Shown piece by piece: positions 45,928 to 54,790 of a stretch of DNA of 64,000 nucleotides (the stretch's first letter is position 1; every line of letters starts with the position of its first letter). The stretch lies in NCBI RefSeq assembly GCF_004421005.1, contig NZ_CP038026.1, forward strand, positions 5,208,001 through 5,272,000, read 5' to 3'. The position numbers and the translations under genes were made by a program. The notes under the pieces are model-generated. The model was not told the origin of the DNA and made no database searches. It saw nothing but the letters and a program-made list of their open reading frames with translations. Origin of the DNA: Pseudoduganella plicata (GTDB lineage: Bacteria; Pseudomonadota; Gammaproteobacteria; Burkholderiales; Burkholderiaceae_D).

Positions 45928-45980
45928 TAGTTGTCAGTCGTCGTACAACTAGTATAAGCAGTCGGGCTTGGGGATGGCAA
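45928..45980 (-). promoter_or_regulatory. sigma70-type promoter with operator-like inverted repeat upstream of gudP
   Basis: On the minus strand, TTGCCA (45980-45975) and TATACT (45957-45952) are separated by 17 nt. Directly downstream the inverted repeat tagttgt / acaacta (arms 45928-45934 and 45945-45951, 10-nt spacer) covers the probable start of transcription, a classic repressor position. GntR-type regulators bind such repeats, but no candidate regulator gene is adjacent. Confidence 0.6.
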
Positions 45981-46647
45981 GAGGTTTACTTGCGAACCGT
46001 TCAAAGGTGAAGAGTATGGGTGGGGCGAGGGCGCCGGAGCGGTGACGCTGCCGGAAGCTGCGCCGATCTTCGGGCTAAGCGCTGCCGAACGCTGTATCAC
46101 TTGCCGCCAGGTCGCGGACGGACCGCAGCGTGTGGCCGACATCACGTCGGCCCAACAGCGAAGAGCCGGATCGTGCCCGGCGGGCGTAGCAGGCAATTCA
46201 AGGAGCAAAGCTCCTTGCCTGGGGAGCAGTGACGGCATGCGTGCCGTCGCTCCTCTCTGACCCCAGTTCATGGTGCGGGTCTGAGAAACGGCCTGCGGCT
46301 CGCCTTGCGTCTTGACTCAGCGCGATCGGAGCCTGTCCCCAGGGGCGCAGACGGCTGTGGCGGAGCTTCCTGTGCCCGCAGCGCGGACGGCGTCGGGTGA
46401 GCTGCCAGCGCGGGCGATCAAGCGGCTGCCGGCCGATTGACAGGCTGACCGGGGCCGATGTAAACGTCGGGAACCAACGGCGCCGGCCGAGCTGCCGTTG
46501 CCTGGCTCCGACGTGCCCGCCTGCCCGTTCGTAGCGCGGCAGGGGGCTCGCATGCTACATACGGGCACAGCCAGCTTCCCCGGCGCCTGGAAACCCCGGG
46601 AAACCTGCCAGTGCCAGCGGCTCAGTCCTCAGCGAGCGAGCGGACCA
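45981..46647. other. gene-free stretch with hairpins and repeat fragments
   Basis: About 670 bp without a supported gene. Short open frames here look like no protein family. It contains two adjacent hairpins: aaggagc / gctcctt (46200-46216), nested with caggcaa / ttgcctg (46190-46221), and gacggca / tgccgtc (46231-46248), extended by ggagc / gctcc. A ctgacccc repeat fragment lies near 46257 and a ggagcctgtcccc fragment near 46327. It looks like an accumulation of intergenic repeats. Confidence 0.5.
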
Positions 46648-47691
46648 TCAGCCCAGCGGCCCCACCCCTTCATTCGTGACAGTGGTGGTGCCCGGCCGCG
46701 ACAGCATCCAGGCCGCCACCAGCGCGCCACCACCCAGCAGGGCCAGCTTCAGTGGCTTGTAGCGCAGGGTGGCTTGCGTGTAGGGCGACGTTTCGGACAC
46801 ATTGCCCATGCCCTCGCGCTGGCGCAGCTCTTTCGAGTTGTCGGGCGAATGCAGCGCATCCTTGCGGCCCCAGCGCGACGGCTTCTCGGTGCGCTGCTGG
46901 TTCCACATCGTCGTTTCGCCCATCTTGTCGAACAGGCGTGGCAGGTGGAAGCCGCCGACGGAGTTCAGTTTCGACGCGCCGCCCACGTGCACGTCGCGTT
47001 TTGGATACTGGGCCGCGTGCAGGATGGCCTCGGCCACCAGTTCGGGGGCGTAGATCGGCGGCGGCAGCTTCGGTTCGACGTCCATGTAGTTCTTGGCGTG
47101 CACGGCAAACATCGTGTCGATAGCTGCCGGTTTGATCAAGGTGACGGAAACCTGCGCGCCTTCTTTTTCCAGCTCCATGCGCAGGCTGTCCGTGAAGCCC
47201 TTGACCGCATGCTTCGACGCCGAATACATGCCCTGCAGCGGTACCGACACGTCGGACAATTCGCTGCCCAGGTTGATCAGCGCGCCGCCGCGCTTCTTCA
47301 TGTGCTTGACCGCTTCCAGCGAGCCGTTGACGACGCCCCAGAAATTGGTCTGGAACAGACGGTGGCTGTCTTCCTCGGACACTTCCTCCAGCCGCCCGAA
47401 GATCGAGATGCCGGCGTTGTTGATCCACGTGTCGATGCGGCCGAAGCGCGCCACGGCCGCCTTGGCCAGCGCCGCCACTTCTTCCTTGCTGCCTACGTCG
47501 GTGGGGACGACCAGCGCCTCCGTGCCGAACGTCTGCAGCTCGCTCTCCAGGCGCTGCAGCGCATCCTCGGCACGTGCGGCCAGCACAAGTTTTGCGCCTT
47601 GCGCCGCCGCCATCCGCGCCGTCGTCAGGCCGATGCCGCTGGTTGCGCCCGTGATCACGATGACCTGGTCCGATAGTTTTTTCAAACGCAT
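46648..47691 (-). CDS. SDR family oxidoreductase with C-terminal membrane segment
   Basis: A 347-residue short-chain dehydrogenase. The cofactor loop is ITGATSGIGL (about residue 13), followed by NNAGISIFG, a Ser in NLGSELSDVS and the active-site pair YSASK. Beyond the usual 250-residue fold it has an extra C-terminal region with a hydrophobic helix (LKLALLGGGALVAAWML), so it is probably membrane attached. The substrate is unknown. It lies near the LysR gene on the same strand, about 90 bp apart. Confidence 0.88.
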   Translation of the reverse strand: MRLKKLSDQVIVITGATSGIGLTTARMAAAQGAKLVLAARAEDALQRLESELQTFGTEALVVPTDVGSKEEVAALAKAAVARFGRIDTWINNAGISIFGRLEEVSEEDSHRLFQTNFWGVVNGSLEAVKHMKKRGGALINLGSELSDVSVPLQGMYSASKHAVKGFTDSLRMELEKEGAQVSVTLIKPAAIDTMFAVHAKNYMDVEPKLPPPIYAPELVAEAILHAAQYPKRDVHVGGASKLNSVGGFHLPRLFDKMGETTMWNQQRTEKPSRWGRKDALHSPDNSKELRQREGMGNVSETSPYTQATLRYKPLKLALLGGGALVAAWMLSRPGTTTVTNEGVGPLG

Positions 47692-47778
47692 GCGGGACTC
47701 CTTCTGTATTCATGGTTAGCCGATTGGTGCGCTTCATGGTACAGACAGCGCCGCTCGCGCGGCGTACGGTTCTTCCCG

Positions 47779-48693
47779 TCAACAGATTGGCGGCTGCACG
47801 GCATGCGCCGTCGCCATCACCTCCGCCACCCAGTCGGCGAACACGCGCACGCGTGGCGACAGCTGGCGCTGGTGCGGGTACAGCACCGTGACCGGCAGCG
47901 GAGGCGGTGGATGCTGCGGCAGCACCTCGCACAGCCGGCCCGACTGCAGCAGGGCATGCACGCGGTAGCGGGGCAGCTGCGCCAGTCCCATATCGCCCAC
48001 GCAGCAGGCCGCATACGCCTCGCCTTCGCTGACGCTGACCTTGCCGGGCAACGACAGCGAGCGCAGCGTGCCTTCCACCATGAACTCGAACGGCAGCATG
48101 CGCGCACTGGACGACGAGTACCAGTTGACGGCCTGGTGCCCGCGCAGCTCGTCCAGCGTGGCCGGCATGCTGTGCCGCGCCAGGTAGGCGGCGCTGGCGC
48201 ACGTGACTTGCGGCAGGGTGGCGACGCGCCGTCCCACCATGCTGGAGTCGCGCAGTTCGCCCACCCGCAGCACGCAGTCGACGCCTTCGGCCACCAGGTC
48301 GACGTGGCGGTCGCCCAGCCCGATCTCCAGTTCGATGTCGGGATAGCGGGAAAAAAACTCGTGCAGGCGCGGCAGCACGAAGACGCGGCCCAGGGTCGGC
48401 AGGTCGATGCGCAGCCTGCCCTTGGGCGCCACGCCGCTGTGGCCGAAGCCTGCTTCCGTTTCCTCGACGTCGGCCAGGATGCGCAGGCAGCGGCCGTAGT
48501 ACGCCTGGCCGTCCGACGTGGGCGTGACCTTGCGCGTGGTCCGGTGCAGCAGGCGCACGCCCAACCGTGCCTCCAGCTGGCGAATGGCGTGGGTGGCCGT
48601 GGCGGCGGGCAGCTTCAGGTCGTCGGCCGCCTTGCTGAAGTTGCCCAGCTCGACGATCCGGGTGAACAGGCGCATCGCATCGAAACGGTCCAT
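47779..48693 (-). CDS. LysR-family transcriptional regulator
   Basis: A 304-residue LysR protein with an N-terminal winged HTH (MDRFDAMRLFTRIVELGNFSKAADDLKLP) and a substrate-binding effector domain (from about residue 90, KGRLRIDLPTLGRVFVLP). It is divergent from the SDR gene at 48.8 kb with a 108-bp gap. By the usual LysR arrangement it probably regulates that gene in response to an unknown small molecule. Confidence 0.92.
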   Translation of the reverse strand: MDRFDAMRLFTRIVELGNFSKAADDLKLPAATATHAIRQLEARLGVRLLHRTTRKVTPTSDGQAYYGRCLRILADVEETEAGFGHSGVAPKGRLRIDLPTLGRVFVLPRLHEFFSRYPDIELEIGLGDRHVDLVAEGVDCVLRVGELRDSSMVGRRVATLPQVTCASAAYLARHSMPATLDELRGHQAVNWYSSSSARMLPFEFMVEGTLRSLSLPGKVSVSEGEAYAACCVGDMGLAQLPRYRVHALLQSGRLCEVLPQHPPPPLPVTVLYPHQRQLSPRVRVFADWVAEVMATAHAVQPPIC

Positions 48694-48801
48694 GGCGGTC
48701 GGATTATTGATGAAGATTGCATAGTGTAGCCAAGCGAACCGTATTTATTCAATCCAACGAGGGCGCGATACTGTTCCCGTCCACTCAACCAAGGAGCCAT
48801 C

Positions 48802-49548
48802 ATGCAGACCAAGACCAACCAGCCCGTCGCTATCATCACCGGCGCTTCGCGAGGCATCGGCGCCGCCATTGCCCGGCGTCTGGCCGAAGACGGCTATGCC
48901 GTCGTCGTCAATTACGCCGGGCGTGCCGTTGATGCGCAAGAGGTCGTCGCCGCCATTGCCGCTGCGGGCGGCAACGCGTTTGCCGCGCAGGCCGATGTGG
49001 CCGACGGCGCCGCCGTCGCGCGCCTGTTTGACGCCGCCATCGAGCGCTACGGCCGCGTCGATGTACTGGTCAACAATGCCGGCGTGATGCCGCCGGCGCT
49101 GCCCCACCTCGTCGACACGGACGATGCCGCGTTCGACTCGATCGTGGGCGTCAACCTGAAGGGCACGTTCAACACGCTGCGCGCCGCGGCCAGCCGGATG
49201 GCGCAGGGAGGACGCATCGTCAACCTGTCCAGCAGCCTCGTGGGACTGGCCATGCCGGGCTATGCCGTGTATGCCGCCACCAAGGCGGGCGTGGAAATGA
49301 TGACGAACATCCTGGCGAAGGAATTGCGCGGCAAGGAGATCCGCGTCAACGCCGTGGCGCCGGGCCCGACGGCAACGGAGCTGTTCCTGGACGGTAAAAC
49401 CGACGAGCAGGTGCAGCGCCTGGCAAAAATGCCGCCGCTGGAACGCCTGGGCCAGCCGGACGATATCGCCGCCGCCGTCGCGTTCCTGGCGCAGCCGGGC
49501 GGTTGGGTCAATGGGCAGACGTTGCGGGCGAATGGGGGGATTGTCTGA
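48802..49548 (+). CDS. SDR family oxidoreductase (3-oxoacyl reductase-like)
   Basis: A 248-residue classical SDR with TGASRGIGAAIARRL, NNAGVMPPALP, a catalytic Ser in NLSSSLVGL, YAVYAATKAG (Tyr-Lys) and PGPTATELF. It should reduce or oxidise a carbonyl/alcohol using NADP(H); the substrate is not clear. An aaggag ribosome site precedes the ATG. It is divergently paired with the LysR gene, its likely regulator. Confidence 0.9.
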   Translation: MQTKTNQPVAIITGASRGIGAAIARRLAEDGYAVVVNYAGRAVDAQEVVAAIAAAGGNAFAAQADVADGAAVARLFDAAIERYGRVDVLVNNAGVMPPALPHLVDTDDAAFDSIVGVNLKGTFNTLRAAASRMAQGGRIVNLSSSLVGLAMPGYAVYAATKAGVEMMTNILAKELRGKEIRVNAVAPGPTATELFLDGKTDEQVQRLAKMPPLERLGQPDDIAAAVAFLAQPGGWVNGQTLRANGGIV

Positions 49549-49611
49549 TATCTGGAGCGCTGGGGAGAAAATAATAGTAGTGCGTGACAATCTGTGAGAA
49601 ATGCGCCTTTC

Positions 49612-49640
49612 CCCGTCGGTTAATATAACATTTTTATAAT
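49612..49640 (+). promoter_or_regulatory. possible promoter of the heparinase-like gene
   Basis: A perfect -10 hexamer TATAAT at 49635-49640 lies in an AT-rich stretch 16 nt before the ATG. The expected -35 position is poor (cccgtc), so an activator may be needed, or the start is further off. Confidence 0.35.
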
Positions 49641-49656
49641 AGTTTACTTTGAAACG

Positions 49657-52600
49657 ATGATACGAACTCTACATGCACGCACCGCTCTGGCGGCGACTAT
49701 CGCTTTGATCTGGACCGGATCGTCGCTGGCGCAAATGCCGGCTGCGGTGCGCGACGAGCACCCGCGCGTGCTGGCGACGCAGGCTGACCTGGACCGGATC
49801 CGCCAGGAGGCGGCCATCGGGCCGCTGACGTTGCCAGCCAAGAAGGGCAAGCTGGTCTTTACGCTAAATCCGAAGGCGCGAGGGAGCAACGACCTCGCGA
49901 CGGCAGATGTTTTCGGGCAGGAAGCCGGCACGGGTGATCGCTTTTATATGCGTTACAGTAACCAGACTGCCCCGGCGGGGACGATCGCGGTGCAAGTGGT
50001 CGGTGTCAGCGGTGGCAGCACAGCATTCCTCACTTATCTCTTTCCCACTGTCGGGGCCGATAACAAGATCGTGTTCGAATACGATAGCGACCGCCAGTAT
50101 GCGGCCGTTGGCCTCAACACGAACAATCCGACGCCCCTGACGTGGAAAACGGCCAGTTGGTCGCCCGCCGGCCAGCAGTTCGCGTTCTTCGGTAATCAGG
50201 GCGATCGGATCACGGATCTGAAGCTGTTCGACAACGATACCGAAGTATGGCGCGACGATGAGGTTGACCTCGAGCTGCACCGCTCATGGCGCGGCTTCCT
50301 GACCAACGCGACTTATACTGCCGACGTGCTTGCCGCGTGCACCATCACGACGGCGGTCGGTAACGGGAAGGGTTGCGACCGCAATGCGGGCGGGCGCTCC
50401 GTCATCATCGAAGCAGCGCAACGCCTGACCATGGCGTATCGGATGACGCGTCGCGAGGCGTTTCTTGCCGCCGCCCGTAAGCATATTAACTATATCCTGC
50501 AGGTGACCAACGGCCAGGAGACCGTCACCACGGTCAAGGACGGTGTCACGACGACGAAAACAGTGCCCACCATTACCAAGGGCGGCGAATGGGATACGGC
50601 CGCGCGGGTAGGCGCGCTGGGGCTGTATTACGACTGGCTGCATGACGAGCTCGGCGAGGACGAACGGAAAGCGATCGCGACGGCGATCCGCGCGACCATC
50701 GCGGCAAAAAACCCGATTTCTCCGAACGACGATCTGGTCTATTCGGTGTGCGGTTTCAACCAGACCGTGGTGACCGGGTCCGGCAGCTTCGATTGCCAAT
50801 ACAAGCCAACGCTGACCGTCGTGGACGGCTACAAACGGACCATCGCGGACACCTATATCAGCGGTCATACGCAGGCGGCCAATGCGGGCGTGGCAATGGG
50901 CCTGCTGGCCATCGGTACCAAGGCCGACGGCAATGCCGATGTCAAGCCGATGCTCGATACCGTCTACGATCACTATGCCAAGGGATTCTGGCCGGCGCGG
51001 GACTTTTATGGCATCGACGGCGGGAGCCACACGCTGTTCGCCTATGCGGTCTCGGGCGGCAACGACACTGCCGAGCGGCTGACGGTATGGAAGCGCGCCA
51101 TGGTGGCACTCGATGACCCGGCGACGGGACCAACCCAGCAGGTGTTGCCACTGTTGATCTACCCTTATATCTACGGACTGCGTGGCGATGGTACTTACCC
51201 CGCGCGCAGCGACTATTTCGCTACCGATGCGGGAAGCCCCGGCGAGATGGCGGCGGCGGCCGTCGCCGCCGCCGGCGATCCGCAGGCAGCTTATTTCTAC
51301 CAGCAATATTCCATACCGAATCGTAATCGGCTGAAGCCGAAGGAGCGGATGGATCCAGGCATGTTCTGGGAACGGATGCTGTATCCGTCCGCCGGCGTGA
51401 CGCCGCTGCCGTTGAAAGACCTGCCTTTGTCCCGTTACTTCCGCAATGCCGGTAATGTGCTGATGCGCGACACCTGGGACTTTGCCGATGCGACACTGCT
51501 GGAGTTCAAGTCGTCGTCGTTCATTACCGTCAACCACCATCACATGGACCAGAACAGCTACTCGCTGTACTACAAGGCGCCGCTGCTGCTGGACTCCGGC
51601 ATGTACGACCGCTACGGCAGCAATCACTGGCACAACTACTACATCCGTTCGATCGCGCACAATACCATCACCGTGTTTGATCCGACGGAAACGTACAGTC
51701 TCGGCAAGACCAAGGAACTTTCCGTCGATGGCGGCCAGTGGCCAGGCCCGGAACGCGAGGGCAACCCGGAACTGCGCGACATCCAGCTTGGCGGCAAGTA
51801 CGCTCTCGACGGCGTTACCGCCTTCGAGGAGGGCGGCGATTACTCGTACGTGGCGGCCAACGCCAGCAAGGCCTACGTCAATGCCAAGCTTGACAGTAGT
51901 GCGGGCTTCTTGCGCAGCACCGTCTATTTGCGTCCGCGCAACACGGGCGAGAAGCCGAAGGTCCTGGTATTCGACAGTGTCCGGCCAATCAAAGATGACC
52001 TTGAGATTACCTCGCTGCTGCACAGCGCAAACAAGCCGACCAGCACGATCGCGCCAACGGCAACGGAGCCCGGCCGCTACCAGTTCAATTTCCTGAACGG
52101 TGTCGCCGAACCACTGACGATCCGCAACCTGGATGGCATGGTCACTGTTCAGACGGTGTTGCCGGCCCAGGCGAACGTGCTCATCTCCGGCGGCAAGGGC
52201 GAGGGGGCAAAGTGCGCCCAGGCCACCGATCCGTTCTTCCAAAAAACGCGCCAGGATGACACCGATTGCCGCTTCCTGGTCCGCAAAAAGACCGCTACCG
52301 GTTATCAATGGCAGAACTTTGCCGTCATCGAAAAGGCAGATAATATCCCGATGGATGGTGATGGGGTCAATCCGATTACCGACATGGGCGCTTGGCGCGT
52401 CGAGATCTCGCCGAAGGTTAAGCCGGCCAAAGGCTCGACTCAGTACTTCCTGAACGTGCTGCACGTGGCCGACAACGACAAGCTCGAGCGCGCGGCCAAC
52501 ATCGAGGCGGCGACATTGCTGTCGGCCGAGGACAATACCGTCGCGGTGGCGCTGGTAGACGGCCGTAACTTCGTCTTCAATGGCGGCCCGGTGCCGGCGA

Positions 52601-52782
52601 CCACGGTGAAGTGGAAGCGTGGTGCCAGCAGCACGGCGCCCACTCTGGTGTTCGGCCTGGTTCCAGATACGCGCTACGCGTTGGCGCAACCTGGCACGGA
52701 CGGCAAGTTCGTGCTCACGCAGAGCACAGGCGGTGCTTATCAAAGCTCCGCGAACGGTGTGCTGGAGCTGAACCGGCAGTAA
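49657..52782 (+). CDS. heparinase II/III-family polysaccharide lyase-like protein, exported
   Basis: A 1041-residue secreted protein. A signal peptide (residues 1-25, ending SSLAQ) is followed by an inserted beta-rich region (about 45-185), an alpha/alpha toroid (about 200-500) and the heparinase II/III beta-sandwich domain. In the last, NHHHMDQNSYSLYYK (about residue 624) and SIAHNTITVFDP carry the typical His residues. C-terminal beta-rich sequence follows. The family cleaves acidic polysaccharides by beta-elimination; the substrate here is unknown. The gene stands alone, and its AT-richer upstream region and less GC-biased codon use suggest acquisition. Confidence 0.82.
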   Translation: MIRTLHARTALAATIALIWTGSSLAQMPAAVRDEHPRVLATQADLDRIRQEAAIGPLTLPAKKGKLVFTLNPKARGSNDLATADVFGQEAGTGDRFYMRYSNQTAPAGTIAVQVVGVSGGSTAFLTYLFPTVGADNKIVFEYDSDRQYAAVGLNTNNPTPLTWKTASWSPAGQQFAFFGNQGDRITDLKLFDNDTEVWRDDEVDLELHRSWRGFLTNATYTADVLAACTITTAVGNGKGCDRNAGGRSVIIEAAQRLTMAYRMTRREAFLAAARKHINYILQVTNGQETVTTVKDGVTTTKTVPTITKGGEWDTAARVGALGLYYDWLHDELGEDERKAIATAIRATIAAKNPISPNDDLVYSVCGFNQTVVTGSGSFDCQYKPTLTVVDGYKRTIADTYISGHTQAANAGVAMGLLAIGTKADGNADVKPMLDTVYDHYAKGFWPARDFYGIDGGSHTLFAYAVSGGNDTAERLTVWKRAMVALDDPATGPTQQVLPLLIYPYIYGLRGDGTYPARSDYFATDAGSPGEMAAAAVAAAGDPQAAYFYQQYSIPNRNRLKPKERMDPGMFWERMLYPSAGVTPLPLKDLPLSRYFRNAGNVLMRDTWDFADATLLEFKSSSFITVNHHHMDQNSYSLYYKAPLLLDSGMYDRYGSNHWHNYYIRSIAHNTITVFDPTETYSLGKTKELSVDGGQWPGPEREGNPELRDIQLGGKYALDGVTAFEEGGDYSYVAANASKAYVNAKLDSSAGFLRSTVYLRPRNTGEKPKVLVFDSVRPIKDDLEITSLLHSANKPTSTIAPTATEPGRYQFNFLNGVAEPLTIRNLDGMVTVQTVLPAQANVLISGGKGEGAKCAQATDPFFQKTRQDDTDCRFLVRKKTATGYQWQNFAVIEKADNIPMDGDGVNPITDMGAWRVEISPKVKPAKGSTQYFLNVLHVADNDKLERAANIEAATLLSAEDNTVAVALVDGRNFVFNGGPVPATTVKWKRGASSTAPTLVFGLVPDTRYALAQPGTDGKFVLTQSTGGAYQSSANGVLELNRQ

Positions 52783-52838
52783 TCATGCCGGATGCGCAGG
52801 GGCCGGTTCGAATGGCCCCTGCGGCGTCGGCGCAGTCG

Positions 52839-53882
52839 TCAGGACTGGCTGCCCGACGACCCCGCCCACAGATTCAGATGTCCCTCCTGGGCCTGCGCGT
52901 CGATGGCGCGCAGCTCCTCGTCCGTGAACGCCAGGTTGGCCAGTGCGCCGATGTTCTCGCGGATCTGCGCGCTGCTCGACGCCCCGATCAGGGTGGACGT
53001 GATGCGCGGATCGCGCAGCACCCAGGCCAGCGCCATCTGCGGCAGCGACTGGCCGCGTGCCGCGGCGATGTCGTTCAATGCCCGCACGCGTGCCAGGTTT
53101 TCCGCCGACAGGTGCGACTCCTGCAGCGAGCTGCCGCCGGGCCGGTTGATGCGCGCGTCCGGCGGGATGCCGTTCAGGTATTTGTCCGTCAGGATGCCCT
53201 GCGCCAGCGCCGTGAAGGTGATGCAGCCGATGCCCTGCTGGCCCAGCGCGTCCAACAAGCCTTCCTTCTCGATCCAGCGGTTCAGCATGTTGTACGACGG
53301 CTGGTGGATCAGGCACGGCACCTTCCAGTCGGCCAGCAGGCGCTGCGCCTCGACCGTCTTCTCCGCCGAATACGACGAGATGCCGACATATAGCGCCTTG
53401 CCCTGGTGGACCGCGTGGGCGAGGGCACCCATCGTTTCTTCCAGCGGCGTTTCCGGATCGAAGCGGTGCGAGTAGAAGATGTCGACGTAGTCCAGTCCCA
53501 TGCGTTTCAGGCTCTGGTCCAGACTGGCCAGCACGTACTTGCGCGAGCCGCCGCCCTGGCCGTACGGGCCGGGCCACATGTCCCAGCCCGCCTTCGTCGA
53601 AATGATCAACTCGTCGCGGTAGGGTCGGAAGTCGTCGCGGAACAGGCGGCCGAAGTTGGTCTCGGCGCTGCCGTACGGCGGGCCATAGTTGTTGGCCAGG
53701 TCGAAGTGCGTGATGCCGTGGTCGAATGCGGTGCGCAGCATGTCGCGCTGGGTGGACAGCGCCGTCGTGTCGCCGAAATTGTGCCACAGGCCCAGCGACA
53801 TCAGTGGTAGCTTCAGGCCGCTGTTGCCGCAGGCGCGGTAGGGCATCGTTTCGTAGCGGTGGCGGGATGCGGTGTAGGTCAT
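52839..53882 (-). CDS. aldo/keto reductase, YghZ/GpR-like
   Basis: A 347-residue NADPH-dependent reductase. The AKR tetrad is visible: Asp and Tyr in HFDLANNYGPPYGSAE, Lys in IISTKAGWDMWPGPYG and His in FYSHRFDPETPLEETM. The C-terminus has the cofactor-binding TSTLIGASSSAQIREN. Close relatives (YghZ) reduce L-glyceraldehyde 3-phosphate and methylglyoxal. The ATG at 53882 gives the full family N-terminus. It lies downstream of sodB on the same strand but behind a terminator. Confidence 0.92.
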   Translation of the reverse strand: MTYTASRHRYETMPYRACGNSGLKLPLMSLGLWHNFGDTTALSTQRDMLRTAFDHGITHFDLANNYGPPYGSAETNFGRLFRDDFRPYRDELIISTKAGWDMWPGPYGQGGGSRKYVLASLDQSLKRMGLDYVDIFYSHRFDPETPLEETMGALAHAVHQGKALYVGISSYSAEKTVEAQRLLADWKVPCLIHQPSYNMLNRWIEKEGLLDALGQQGIGCITFTALAQGILTDKYLNGIPPDARINRPGGSSLQESHLSAENLARVRALNDIAAARGQSLPQMALAWVLRDPRITSTLIGASSSAQIRENIGALANLAFTDEELRAIDAQAQEGHLNLWAGSSGSQS

Positions 53883-53925
53883 GGCGTCTCCATCGATGTG
53901 GGAGGCTTATTATCGGCCAAAGCAA

Positions 53926-53949
53926 AAAAGCTCGCCGGGGCGAGCTTTT
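53926..53949 (-). terminator. Rho-independent terminator of sodB
   Basis: The minus strand reads aaaagctcgcc / ggcgagctttt with a tight loop, followed by a run of six T. It lies about 45 nt past the sodB stop and just before the aldo/keto reductase start. Confidence 0.75.
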
Positions 53950-53961
53950 CAATGGGACAGC

Positions 53962-53988
53962 GAAAACCGGTGACTGTCACCGGTTTTC
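53962..53988. repeat. perfect 27-bp palindrome (gaaaaccggtgac, one central base)
   Basis: The arms gaaaaccggtgac and gtcaccggttttc are separated by a single T, in the 3' region of sodB. The arm shares aaaaccggtgac with the hairpin at 38246-38297, so it seems to be a shortened member of the same family. Confidence 0.75.
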
Positions 53989-53994
53989 CAGTCG

Positions 53995-54573
53995 TCAGGC
54001 GAACTGCTTGTTGACGAATTCCCAGTTGACCAGGTTCCAGAACGTCTCGACGTATTTTGGACGGGCGTTGCGGTAGTCGACGTAGTAGGCGTGTTCCCAG
54101 ACGTCGCAGGTCAGCAGTGGCTTGTCGGCGGTGGTCAGCGGGGTTTGCGCGTTCGACGTGTTGACGATGTCGACGGTGCCGTCGGCCTTCTTCACCAGCC
54201 AGGTCCAGCCGGAACCGAAGTTGCCGACGCAGGACTTGCTGAACTCTTCCTTGAACTTGTCGAACGAACCCCACTTGGCGTTGATCGCGTCGGCCACGGC
54301 GCCGGTGGCTGCGCCGCCCGCGTTCGGTGCCATGCAGTTCCAGTAGAACGTGTGGTTCCACACCTGCGCGGAGTTGTTGAAGACGCCGCCGGACGATTTC
54401 TGGATGATCTCTTCCAGGGACATGTTCTCGAACTCGGTACCCTTGATCAGGTTGTTCAGGTTCGTGACGTAGGCCTGGTGGTGCTTGCCGTAGTGGTACT
54501 CCAGCGTTTCCTTGGAAATGTGCGGCTGCAGGGCATCCATCGCGTACGGCAGGGGCGGCAGGGTATGTTCCAT
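53995..54573 (-). CDS. sodB: superoxide dismutase [Fe]
   Basis: A 192-residue cytoplasmic Fe-superoxide dismutase that disproportionates superoxide. Metal ligands are visible in EYHYGKHHQAYV (His), VWNHTFYWNCM (His) and CDVWEHAYYVDY (Asp and His). Gln in NSAQVWNHTFYW is at the Fe-type position, and GNFGSGWTWL is also typical. The ATG at 54573 has an aaggaag ribosome site. A terminator follows. Confidence 0.96.
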   Translation of the reverse strand: MEHTLPPLPYAMDALQPHISKETLEYHYGKHHQAYVTNLNNLIKGTEFENMSLEEIIQKSSGGVFNNSAQVWNHTFYWNCMAPNAGGAATGAVADAINAKWGSFDKFKEEFSKSCVGNFGSGWTWLVKKADGTVDIVNTSNAQTPLTTADKPLLTCDVWEHAYYVDYRNARPKYVETFWNLVNWEFVNKQFA

Positions 54574-54745
54574 ATTTCTTCCTTTTTGGTTGAGACACAA
54601 GTGTGTTTGCCAGATCGACCACTATTGTAATGCGTAGTCCGCGCGGGTGTTGAAATCCCCTCCAAAACGTGTGGGCACGGGTCTCTGGCTCAGGGATCTG
54701 TCCCGGTAAGCGTTGACTTCAACGGGAATCGCCGGCGCATCGAGG

Positions 54746-54763
54746 GGACTGACCCCGGTTTTT
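54746..54763. repeat. dispersed intergenic repeat, copy 2 (ggactgaccccggttttt)
   Basis: Identical to 9473-9490. It lies in the 217-bp interval between the xseA stop and the sodB start, together with a gggatctgtcccgg fragment at 54692-54705. Confidence 0.55.
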
Positions 54764-54790
54764 ACGCCGAAGCGACGCTGGCCGGCGGAC

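Noticed and set aside
46020..46568. Small open frames in the gene-free stretch
   Set aside because: They overlap hairpins and repeat fragments, have biased composition and no start signals.
50284..52743. 819-codon open frame opposite the heparinase-like gene
   Set aside because: No recognisable domain and no start signal; the plus-strand gene has a signal peptide and family motifs.
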